The notes beneath the pieces were generated by a model. It was given only the letters and a program-made list of their open reading frames with translations, did no database searches and was not told the origin of the DNA. Shown piece by piece: positions 34,593-44,604 of a stretch of DNA of 64,000 nucleotides. Source of the stretch: Dryomyza anilis (lineage: Eukaryota > Arthropoda > Insecta > Diptera > Dryomyzidae); contig OX638130.1 in NCBI GenBank assembly GCA_951804985.1, positions 125,563,593-125,627,592 on the forward strand. Direction: 5' to 3'. Both the position numbers and the translations under genes were made by a program. Within the stretch, counting starts at the first letter, position 1. Every line of letters begins with the position of its first letter.

Positions 34593-35103
34593 GAAACCGT
34601 TCGGTAATTTAACGTCCTCATAGGCACCTTTGTAACCTTTCTAGCAGCGGTAGCTCAGTGGTTAGTGCGTTGGACTGCGAGCCGAAAGGTCCCCGGTTCA
34701 AGCCTGGAGTGGTGCTAACAACATCTTTTCATAGAAACGCGCTACCTCTCGGCAGTAAATGGCAAACCTACGAGAGTAAAACATTGCCTATGAAAAGCTC
34801 TCACTCGCCGTACGGATTCGGCAATAAACTGTAGGGGACCTACCACTTTGAGTACAAATATAACACGCACAGCTCAAAATGGTGAGAGAGCTCGGCCTAA
34901 GTCCTTATAGGACTGTAGTGCCAAACTATTATTATTATTATAGGCACCTTTAGACCGATAAAAAGGTCTCATCAATATATCGATTCTTGCTAACAGAAGA
35001 ACTTCAGAAAAACTTTAATGATTCCTGAAGTTCTTCTGTTAGCAAGAATCGATGAGCCGGTCTAAAGGTGCCTATGAGGACGTTAAATTACCGGATGGTT
35101 TCA
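34593..35103. mobile_element. FB2 palindrome, left arm split by SINE-A
   Basis: Left arm: GAAACCGTTCGGTAATTTAA, CGTCCTCATAGGCACCTTT, [SINE], TAGACCG...ATCGATTCTTGCTAACAGAAGAACTTCAG. Right arm: the complement CTGAAGTTCTTCTGTTAGCA (35026) through AGGTGCCTATGAGGACG to TTAAATTACCGGATGGTTTC. The loop is about 17 nt. The inner arms match without a gap over nearly 30 bp, so the palindrome is well preserved. Confidence 0.85.
34620..34951 (+). mobile_element. SINE-A copy 3 with 12 bp target-site duplication
   Basis: ATAGGCACCTTT flanks it at 34620-34631 and 34940-34951, and the intact right arm of FB2 has this word once. Head: A box TAGCTCAGTGG (34651-34661), B box GGTTCAAGCC. The body is close to copy 1 but lacks about 13 nt after 'CATAGAAAC'. 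The tail is TATTATTATTATTA. It keeps the 'CAAAATGGTGAGAGAGCTC' segment. This is the clearest of the three insertions, because an uninterrupted version of the target lies a few hundred bases away. Confidence 0.93.
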
Positions 35104-35900
35104 TCTTTTCAAGAACTCAACAAAACTAAACAATACATCTTTCGTTATTATAGCGCAACTTTAAGAAGGAAGCATCAAATATGAGTTCTTTCTTTCCACA
35201 TCTATACTTTTTTATACATTGAAAATATAAGGCGTATTTTGAGGGTTTGCAAAACTGTATTGTTTTTTTTTTGTATAGTGCGTGTTGTATGGAATGATTA
35301 GAAAGAGCCCAGGGTAATAAATAATTATGCTAATTTTCCAATGATTCTGGCTCAAAAGCGGATTCAACACAAAGTTGATCGTATTTTCATCATCACACAA
35401 AGCTTTTGATTGCTGTCAGAGCTCGAGGCAAGAAACGTGCATGGGATATTAAAATAAAAAGCTGTATATAGTGTATGGAATATAACGAGCTACCATCGTC
35501 TGTATATGTTTAAGTGCACATGACGGATACAACGGAAGCCTTGAGGTTAGCATTTTATAAAGAGTTCTGTTACTCTGGGGGAAAAAATTGCGCTTGGTAA
35601 GAGTTAAATCCGGATATGTAACATTTTAATGGTCATTGTTTGTAGCAATTATTATGGTCGATTGAACGAAATGTTACTGATTTTTGCTAATGGCCATTTT
35701 TGATTCCATTTTGATATTATAATTGTATGTCTCACACTATGGACGGAAATATGAAAAGAGTTATTTAAAATTTAAGATCAACATATCTTTTAGTATCCCT
35801 ATTTAAATTTTCATTTAAAAGCTTCGGTTATAATAGACGAACGCGCTCAGATATCCACGGAACGGAACGTAAAGAAGAAATTCAAAAACTACGGATTTCT
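35104..35900. other. Unique AT-rich sequence
   Basis: No repeat copy or gene is recognised. Mixed patches lie at 35400-35600. Confidence 0.35.
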
Positions 35901-36530
35901 AGGTCCGGCCACTTTACCGTTCAATATAAACATTTATAGAAACGTTCCGTTCCGGTGACATTAGAGTACGTTACGTCTATTATATATTATAGCTTAAGCG
36001 TCGTAAGTTCAGTCGTTGTTTTGCTGGACTACGAGCAGAGAGGTTCCGGTTTTGATTCCAAAGAGTGTCAATTTCACAAATAGACAGCGCTACCTCTCGA
36101 CAGACAATGGTAAACCCTTAAGACTAAACATTGCATAGAACAAACCTCATGTTATAAATACCATAGCTATTCCTTTAAACTTAAGTTGAGTTCATTCTAA
36201 ACATTTATATTACGTATCGACACGTTCCGTTCCATCCATTCCGTTCCGGCCCGTCATGTTTCGTCCCGTTTCGTCCCGTTCCATTCCGTCCGTTTTGTCC
36301 CGTTCTGGTGATATTTGAGCACGTTTAGTTATATCTGGATTTAACGTCGTTAGTTTAGTGGTTACTTTGTTAGACTACGAGCCGAAATATATCGGTTTCG
36401 AATCGCAAGACTGTCAATTTTAACAAGGGATAGACAATGTCAAACCCTAGAAACTAAACATTGCATTGCAAAACTTCCATTTAGAAATATCAAAGCCATT
36501 ATTTTAAACTCTCGATTTAAATAATTTATG
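35901..36530 (+). repeat. Duplicated unit with decayed tRNA-like SINE segments
   Basis: Two tRNA-like segments, at about 35998-36175 and 36348-36512, resemble SINE-A. Both have an anticodon-arm-like GGACTACGAGC/AGACTACGAGCCG, a former B box (GGTTTTGATTCC/GGTTTCGAATCG), a TGTCAATTT body and 'TAAACATTGCAT'. The first still has 'GCGCTACCTCTCGACAG'. A TTCCGTTCC/TTTCGTCCCG microsatellite (36225-36305) and 'GTTCCGGTGACATTAGAGTACG' (35945) versus 'GTTCTGGTGATATTTGAGCACG' (36302) show that the whole unit, about 350 bp, was duplicated. Not functional tRNAs. Confidence 0.65.
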
Positions 36531-37262
36531 CGTCAAAAGCAAGACATTTCTGCAAAGAAAACCCCTACAGAATTTCCACACTGTATTCGTCCAATTAAGA
36601 TCATTAATTTGTCGCACGCGTCATTCGCACATCATAACGTGTCGTCATTTATTGACGCCATTTTTATCACACTTCTACATAAGTGTTTGCTGCATATACA
36701 AAGTATTTACACAGTGTAATTGTTATTTTAATAATTGCAAAAAGACGACAAAGTATTCTTTGCCTGCGGAAGCTGCTTTTGAGGGGCGTCAGGACCCTCC
36801 TCCTACAACGGAGCACTTCGTGTAATTATTTGCATCCTTTGTGTATTCTAGATTGCTGCAAGGAGTTGAAGGATTCTGCGCTTATGTGATGTTTAATTGG
36901 TGTTGCCTCTACAGTATAAGTACAGGCAGATTTCTTGTGGTTATGACTTAAATAAGAGCCAATTATTTACCGACTGTAAAATAATATTAATTCCTAAAAT
37001 TAGCAACAATGTTCGTGGTTCATATGACAGATTTTGACAGAGAAACCTATAAAGTTTTTTTTATTTATTATTAGAAGAATATTAAAGACTTACTAATGGG
37101 TGTGATTCATTTGATATCCTTAATGCTCGGTACTTCTTTAAGTGATGTAGTTTATACCGAGGTGATTATTGTTTGGAACAATAACTCTGAAGAAGATATG
37201 TCGACTATCTCCATGCAATTGAGATGTACGTATTATAGTTAACTGGGTGGATTGGATCTACA
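36531..37262. other. Unique sequence
   Basis: Mixed composition, repeat-free. Two short frames (36528-36719 and 36683-36889 on plus) are unrecognised. A GGGGCGTCAGGACCCTCCTCC patch lies at 36783. Confidence 0.35.
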
Positions 37263-37895
37263 AATCCAAACTACGTGTGTGAGATTCGCAAGGAGGTTTC
37301 GAGAGTTAAAGCTTTTTTTTTAATCTTAGATTTTGGAAGTCCCGAGCACAGATTTGCACCTGGTATATGACATTTTTCCAAACTACGTGTGTGAGATCCT
37401 CAAGGAGGTTTCGAGAGTTAAAGCTTTTTTTTTATTCTTAGATTTCAGAAGTCCCGAGCACAGATTCGCACCTGATATATGACATTTTTCCAAACTACGA
37501 GTGTGAGATCCTCAGGAGGTTTCGAGAGTTAAAGATTTTTTCTATTTGTAGATTTTAGAAATCCCGTAGTTTGGCATCTTTCCAAACTACGTGTGTGAGA
37601 TTCGCAAGGAGGTTTCGAGAGTTAAAGCTTTTTTTTATTCTTAGATTTTAGAAGTCCCGAGCACAGATTTGCACCTGATATATGACATTTTTCCAAACTA
37701 CGTGTGTGGGATTCTCAGGAGGTTTCGAGAGTTAAAGATTTTTTCTATTTGCAGATTTTAGAAATCCCGTAGTTTGGCATCTTTCCGAACTACGTGTGTG
37801 AGATTCGCAAGGAGGTTTCGAGAGTTTAAGCCTTTTTTTTTATTCTAAGATTTTAGAAGTCACAGATTTGCACCTGGTATATGACATCTTTTTGC
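37263..37895 (+). repeat. Six-copy tandem repeat, alternating about 112 and 93 bp units
   Basis: CCAAACTACGTGTGTGAGAT (or one-base variants) occurs near 37267, 37378, 37489, 37582, 37693 and 37786. It is followed by GGAGGTTTCGAGAGTTAAAG, a T run, AGATTTTAGAAGTCCCGAGC and CACAGATTTGCACCTG. Units 3 and 5 share a shorter version ending CCCGTAGTTTGGCATCTTTCC. Identity between like units is high. Confidence 0.9.
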
Positions 37896-38240
37896 TAGTA
37901 GTTCAGCACTCTAACTAACTGAGTCACCGACGATATATATTTAAAAAACTCATAAGTCTTTACGTCCAGCCCTGTTTGGAATTCTGGAATTCTGTGTAGA
38001 CTTTGTCATATATTTTCCAGTAGTTACAAATATTTATTGAATTATAACGCGTTCTTAGATATTTAATTTAGATTAGTTTAAGAAATATTTTGGGAAAAGT
38101 TTTTTTTTTGGAATACGCTGGATTTTTCAGCAAATCGAGCTCTTTGAAAAATACGTTTTAAGGCTTTCCTTTTAGTTTTTAGTTTTATTTGGTTACACTT
38201 TAAACTCTTTCGATTTTAAATTGCATTGTGTGACACTTTT
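37896..38240. other. AT-rich DNA
   Basis: No feature seen beyond T runs. Confidence 0.35.
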
Positions 38241-39234
38241 AAAAAAACTGTAAATTAAATTATGCCTCATTCGCAGTATTTCCAGCGACGCGCGAACACA
38301 CTTTAAAATGTCAAAAGTGACAGTAAAAAGCGTAAATTAAAGTGCACTTCAAAGTGTTACTTTGTTGGCGGATATGTTGTTTTCTCTGTTTTTTTATTTT
38401 ATTTGGTTGGTTCTTCTGTTGTGTTTTTGGTTTTTATTTCCATGGTCGCTGCTGTCGGTGGGGCTTTTAATTTTTTAGCTTAATTTTTATTGCCTGACAA
38501 CGACTGTTCGAGCATCAACACTGACACGCGGTGCTACAACAACCAAAGGCCGTTGCATTGAATTGCATTGCAGCGAATGTCTGTGTCAGTGTGCATCCAT
38601 CAGACTCAATTATTAGGACAAACCAGTAAAACATGGCCGCCACAAAAACTCCCGAAAAAATTCAGCACCGCGCGCGCACAACGTGTACCCCATGCAAAAT
38701 GGCATTGCGAGTCACCAATTCACCGACACTCACCAACTGACTGAGTACACAAGTGTGAGCGTCAGTGAGTGAGTGAGTGTCATGGGTCAAGTGAGTAGTT
38801 GGGTGGCAGCCATGTCCTTTGGGTCGCATATAAAAATTAACACACTCAATAAAATGTTTGTCGTATGCACAAAGGCCGCGGAATGGCAACAGACAGTGCA
38901 AGAGACCAGGGAGAGAGAGAGGATAGATTGAGAGAGAGAGCAAACGAAATTCAATTCTGTTCCATGATTATGTTGGACCACAACATGAAAAAAATTGACC
39001 AAAAGCCCCCAAAAAATAAAAACGAAATCAAACAAAAAAAGTAATACAACAAATCGTGGTACTGTAAAGGGTGCAAAACTGAAATTTTTTGATGGACTCT
39101 GTATGTGTCAATGAAGAGATACTCGGTAGGAAATTTTAACCATTGAGAAGTATGACTCAGTAGAAACAAGAAATGTCCAATTGTACAGTGAACACGAGTA
39201 AGAGAGGTTGAGTTCGATCCGACAAACATATATT
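38241..39234. other. Unique GC-richer island with GAGA tract
   Basis: Repeat-free, CpG-bearing (GCGACGCGCG, GCGCGCGCAC). GAGTGAGTGAGTG lies near 38767 and GAGAGAGAGAGGATAG plus GAGAGAGAGAGC at 38911-38941. GAGA tracts bind GAGA factor in Drosophila, so a regulatory role is plausible here. Minus-strand frames are unrecognised. The end borders the first 19 bp minisatellite. Confidence 0.4.
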
Positions 39235-39975
39235 TGATATCCCATTATACAGAAACGAGTAGGCAAAGAAAGGATAAGTTATAAAAAGTATAATAGGACT
39301 TAGCGAGTAGGATGAGTTCTATCGAATAAGATAAAATATATCGACTAAAAGATTAAGTAAGATGAGATATATCAAGTAGGAATGATATATTTTAAGTAGC
39401 ACGAGGATGAGATATATCGAAAGGTGCTAGGAATGAGTGGAATGAGATATATCGAGTAGAATGAGATAGAATGAGGTATATGGTGTAGAATGAGATATGT
39501 CGAGTAGAATAAGATGTATCAAGTAGAATGAGATGTATCGAGTGAAATGAGATACATCGAGTAGAATGAGGTATATGGAGTAGAATGAGATATATCGAGT
39601 AGAATAAGATATATCGAGTAGAATAAGATATATCGAGTAGAATTAGATATATCGAGTAGAATGAGATGCATCGAGTAGAATGAGATACATCGAGTAGAAT
39701 GAAATTTATCGAGTAGAATGAGATGTATCGAGTAGAATAAGATATATCGAGTAGCTATATCAAGTGGAATGAGATATATGAATTGGAATGAGATATATCA
39801 GGTAGAATGAGATATATCGAATGGAATGAGATATATCGAGTAGAATGAAGTGTATCGAGTAGAATGAGGCATATGGAGTAGAATGCGGTATATTGATTAG
39901 AATGAAATATATCGAGTAGAATTAGACATATCGAGTAGAATGAGATATATCGAATAGAATGAGATACATCAAGAG
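39235..39975. repeat. 19 bp minisatellite A, variant GAGTAGAATGAGATATATC
   Basis: About 38 units of GAGTAGAATGAGATATATC with substitutions (GATGTATC, GATACATC, AATAAG), most regular between 39480 and 39960. The AGAAT form dominates, in contrast to the AGGAT form at 41955-43290. No gene. Confidence 0.9.
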
Positions 39976-40440
39976 TTTATGATATGAATTTCCTACCGAT
40001 TCAATGTGCATCAATGTTGGCTTACAAACAACATGCATGCACTGTATTTGCATATTACACAGACTCCTGCACGAACACAAAACTGAATCCACAGACAAAG
40101 TTCAACGTAGGGAAGGGAGGAGCTGCCCACAAAAAATACACAGTAGTTGTAGCAGGCAAACAATAGGCCCTGCTTTAGCCGGAACTAGACTTGGCCAACA
40201 CAATGTCGGCGGCGCAGATTTCTATGCGGTTAAAATTTAATATTCACGCGCGCTCAAATAGCCGTTGGGGTCGGTGTTGATGCCGCTGTTAGTGCTGGAG
40301 TCCTGGCGTTGATTGTTGCTGAATTATGAGTGCGAATAAGTGGATGGATGGATGGATGGATGCAGAGATGAATGAATGAATGGCTGGTTGGTTGGCCAAA
40401 CGAACGAGTGAATAAAGCGCGACGATGAAGTGCATCAATA
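39976..40440. other. Short unique island
   Basis: Unique, mixed, with CGGCGGCGCAG near 40208 and a GGAT/GAAT microsatellite at 40340-40384. Two overlapping plus frames are unrecognised. Confidence 0.35.
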
Positions 40441-41460
40441 TTAACGATGTAAGAAAATTTAAATTATTATTTTTTAATTCATTGCAACTGGTAATGGAAA
40501 ATCCAAACCATTTTATAATACCAGACCTATTATAAATAGGAACCTATTATGATATTCATAAAGACGGATGAAAGAGTTAATGAAATAAAGAGTTAATGAA
40601 ATATCAAAAGACTCGAATAAAATTATTAATGACCTTTAACAACGTGTTACTTTGGTAAACTGCAACGGAGTAGGATGAGTAAAAGAAACAAAATGGTTTG
40701 TAAGGACTGGAAAAATATCGATTTCGACAGACTCCAATTAAAACTATTTAGAACATTGCTCAGTAATTGACGTTGGGAAATTGCAACGAAATAGGATGAT
40801 AAAGATATTCAGAAGAGAAGAATATACAGCAGGATCTTGGAATAAGACATTTATCATCGACATTTTTGATAACTGGAAATAAACATTGATTGAAGATGGA
40901 CCTAAATGAGGAATATACAATGAAATAGATATGGAAATAGATAGCGAGTAGTAGACAGAGTGAGATTTGAACACACAATTAAGTAGAAAGATGCGTATTT
41001 ATTTACTATATATCTCATCATACTCGGTAAATGTTATCCCAGTCGATATACCTTATTATTCTCGATATATATTCGATTCAACTCATCATACTTAGGCCTT
41101 TCCCAGTGATGATTTTGATCAAATTTTAAAGAACATCTCATTGCTGCTTAATTTTTATAGAGACTTCGAAGAAAGATTACAAAGAGATTGTCATTTTCGT
41201 ATATAGGAAATTATGAATCCTTTATAACCCTTTTCAAATTGAATATAAAGAAAACCAAGTGAGAGAGAAGCTATGCAAAAAAAAAAACAAGACGACTATA
41301 TTGAAACATTGCCAAATGAGAAAAGCGACCGTGATATATATAGAGTATTACTTTCAATACAATGACAAACAGACTGTTCGAAACGGTCAAAGTTGCAAAT
41401 GAAAAAACGCAATAAAATTGAGAAAAATCATATAAAAGAATACAGAAAACATAAGCCACA
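40441..41460. other. AT-rich unique sequence
   Basis: AT-rich. A few isolated minisatellite-like words (GAGTAGGATGAGT near 40669, GAAATAGGATGAT near 40788) suggest very old spread of the 19 bp family. 'CTCGATATAT' words occur near 41060. No gene. Confidence 0.4.
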
Positions 41461-41954
41461 AAATACGCCGCACTCAGCTTAAAATTTAAAATATAACAAA
41501 AAAATTGACAGAAAACAAACGAAATAAATCTGCGAATTGCAATTGAAATATGCGGCGACCATGCATTGCGTTGCGTTGCGATGCGATGCGGTTGTCATGC
41601 GATGTTCAGAAGAGGCTCAAATGAATGACCCTCCAGCAACGAACGTACAACGAGTGCAACAATCAGTGAATTGCAACATTTTCACGTACTTAAGCAGCTC
41701 GAGTGCTCGCGTTTTTATGGGGCATAGAGTGGAAAATTTCACATTTGCATGGGTCAAATAAGCGGGAGAATGGTCGATATAATCACTTGAAAGGGGTTGT
41801 ATTAGACAGTTTTTGGAATATTTTTGGCTCTTCTATGTTTCTATAGAATCTCTATGGGAATTGGTAGATGATATATTATAACGTTATCAATATTTCTATA
41901 TTTCGGAATGAATATTTTATAATTTCATAGGGAGACAATCGAAAAGAAAATGGT
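41461..41954. other. Small unique island
   Basis: Contains a GCGTTGCGTTGCGATGCGATGCGGTTG simple repeat near 41567 and unique sequence to 41760, then AT-rich DNA. A 74-codon plus frame (41537-41761) is unrecognised. Confidence 0.3.
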
Positions 41955-43290
41955 ACACATCGAGTAGGATATGTCGAGTAGGATGAACTATATCGATTAG
42001 GATGAGATATATCGAGTTCGATTAGATATATCGAGTAGGATGAGATATATCGAGTAGGATGAGATATATCGAGTAGGATGAGATATATCGAGTAGGATGA
42101 GATATATCGAGTAGGATGAGATATATCGAGTAGGATGAGATATATCGAGTAGGATGAGATATATCGAGTAGGATGAAATATATCGAGTAGGATGAGATAT
42201 ATCGAGTAGGATGAGATATATTGAGTAGGATGAGATATATCGAGTAGGATGAGATATATCGAATAGGATGAGATATATCGTGTAGGATAAGATATATCGA
42301 GTAGGATGAGATTTATTGAGTAGGATGAGATAAATTGAGTTGGATGAGATATATTGAGTTGAATGATATATATCGTGTAGGATAAAATGCATTGAGTAGG
42401 ATGATATATAACAAGTATCGAGTAGGATGAGATATATCGAGTGTGATGAGATATATCGAGTAGGATGAGATATATCGAGTGGGATGAGATGTATCGAGTA
42501 GAATAAGATATATCGAGTAGGATGAGATATATCCAGTAGGATGAGATATATAGAGTGGGATGAGATATATCGAGTAGAATGAGATATATCGAGTAGAATG
42601 AGATATATCGAGTAGAATGAGATATATCGAGTAGGATGAGATATATCGAGTAGGATGAAATATATCGAGTTGGATGAGATATATCGAGTAGGATGAGATA
42701 TATTGAGTGTGAAGTTATTTATCGAGTAGGATGTGATATATCGAGTAGGATGAAGTATTCGAGAAGGATGAGATATATCGAGTAGGATGAGATATATCGA
42801 GTAGGATGAGATATTTCGAGTAGGATGAGATATTGCAACGAGTAGGATGAGATATTTCGAGTTGGATGAAATATATCGAGTAGGATGAGATATATCGAGT
42901 AGAATGATGTAGGATGAGATATATCGAGTACGATGAGGTATATCGAGTAGAATGATGTAGGATGATCTATAAGTAGGATGAGATATATCGAGTAGGATGA
43001 TATATATCGAGTAGGATGAGTTATATTGAGTAGAATGAGTTATATCGAGTAGAATGAGATATATCGAGTTGGATAAGATATTTATAGAGCAGGATGAGAT
43101 ATGTCGAATAGGATGAGTTATACTGAATAGGATACAAATGACAATTTGCAGTGTTTGTAGATATATTCAGTGAGATGAGTGGGAAAAAAAACATATATTA
43201 TGGGGATGTATAGAGTCATTACTCGAGATAGGTATATCGAGTAGAGTGAGCTACACCGAGTAGAATGAGATATATTTAGTCAGTAAAAAG
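41955..43290. repeat. 19 bp minisatellite A, variant GAGTAGGATGAGATATATC
   Basis: About 65 units. The core 42005-42290 is nearly perfect, while the edges and 42690-43130 are more diverged with length variants. A patch at 42480-42625 carries the AGAAT form of the other array. The period of 19 keeps some frames open (minus 41997-42392 codes for ISSYSIYLILLD-like repeats), an artefact. Confidence 0.93.
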
Positions 43291-44604
43291 TGTTGTAGAA
43301 TAGCAGATAACTTTTGGGGTATAATAAAAGCTGTGTCGATTATAAAGATATAATTATTTTGTTTAAAATCGTTGTTAAAGTATGACCATCTTCAAATCTC
43401 AAATGATATAAGATACACTATAATAATTTACCTCGAATTCTAATTTGTCGAATATTAAACTAAAAGTAAAGGCAGACATTTTGTTAAACAAAAATCCCCA
43501 AAGTAGTGGCAAGTGATTTTTGCAAACATGGCGGTTCTTTGACACGCATGAGTGACTTAATGGCGGTTGGCAGCTGGCAACTTGCAGGCAGTGAAAAATA
43601 TATTGAATGGGGTTTTTTTCGAATGTGGGAGGAAGGCAGGCAGGCAGCCGCACATTTACGACGTACAATATACACAGAGTGCAATGTGCTGCATTCAGCA
43701 ACAATAGCGGCAGCAAAAGCAGGACATGATAAAAATTGCAGCAACAAAGTTTGGCACGTCTGTCAGGCTGCCAACTAAAAATGTTGCAATCAAGTTGAAA
43801 ATCTAAAAATGGCGGTTGGACGGACGCATGGGCAAAGATGAAAATACAAAAGGACGGTTGGATGGATGGACGCTTAGAAGGGCAGCTAAAAGGATGGACG
43901 GACAACAACTAAAAATGCGGCTAATGCACTTTTGTGGCCAACTCAATGTCAATCAATGCATGCGACGACGCACAGCAGCGCCGGGCACAAATCCGTGGCC
44001 TGAAAAATTTGCAAAATACGACGTTTTAAGCAACTTTAGAATGTGATGAACTTAGTTGAAATTTACATGTCATTTTTTGTATTAGGGTTAAGTTGAAGAT
44101 AGGGCAAAAGTAGGATTACTTAAGGTAGGTAAATATTGCAAAATGCATTTGAGAGTTTAGGCTGCGACAAGTTTGCAACATGCAGCAAGAACAGCAGCAG
44201 CAATAATTGTCAAAAATTTGTTTTATTTAAGGTTTTATTTTTTCCGTACAGTCTGCAAAGTTTTGCCTAATTGCAAAGCTACATGAAGTGTGAGACGGTT
44301 CATTCGTTCGACCTGGTCCATCGGTCAAACCATGGCCAGGGTTGCCATGTGATCGTTGAATGCAGGCATGCATGCATTGCGGTTGCCATGACAGCGCAGC
44401 CCATGTTTATTAGTGCGCTTGGTCATTCTTGATTATGGCCTCTTTTTGACCACTTTGACGATTTAAGCCGACGACGCGCGGCAATTAGCCGACCGTCGGG
44501 TTGCTAAGTGATGCGCTTGATGAATTTAATTAACAGGCGTGGAGTTTTTGTTTTAGATGAAGTTTTTGGCATTTATTATTTAGGACTGACAGATTCGAAT
44601 AAAA
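43291..44604. other. Unique GC-richer island
   Basis: Repeat-free, with CAGGCAGGCAGCCG, GGATGGATGGACG and AGCAGCAGCAAT patches. Frames on both strands at 43480-44046 overlap and are unrecognised. GC-rich CGACGACGCGCGGC near 44470. Possible regulatory DNA. Confidence 0.35.

Noticed and set aside
37263..37895. CRISPR-like regularly spaced repeats
   Set aside because: The units are contiguous tandem repeats with no unique spacers, and the setting is eukaryotic.
41997..42392. 131-codon frame with ISHPTRYISSYSIYL-type repeats
   Set aside because: Translation of the 19 bp minisatellite. Three units make 57 bp, a multiple of three.
43399..43908. 169-codon minus-strand frame
   Set aside because: No domain recognised. 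It overlaps open plus frames, its hydrophobic parts come from AT-rich DNA and its start lies in simple sequence.
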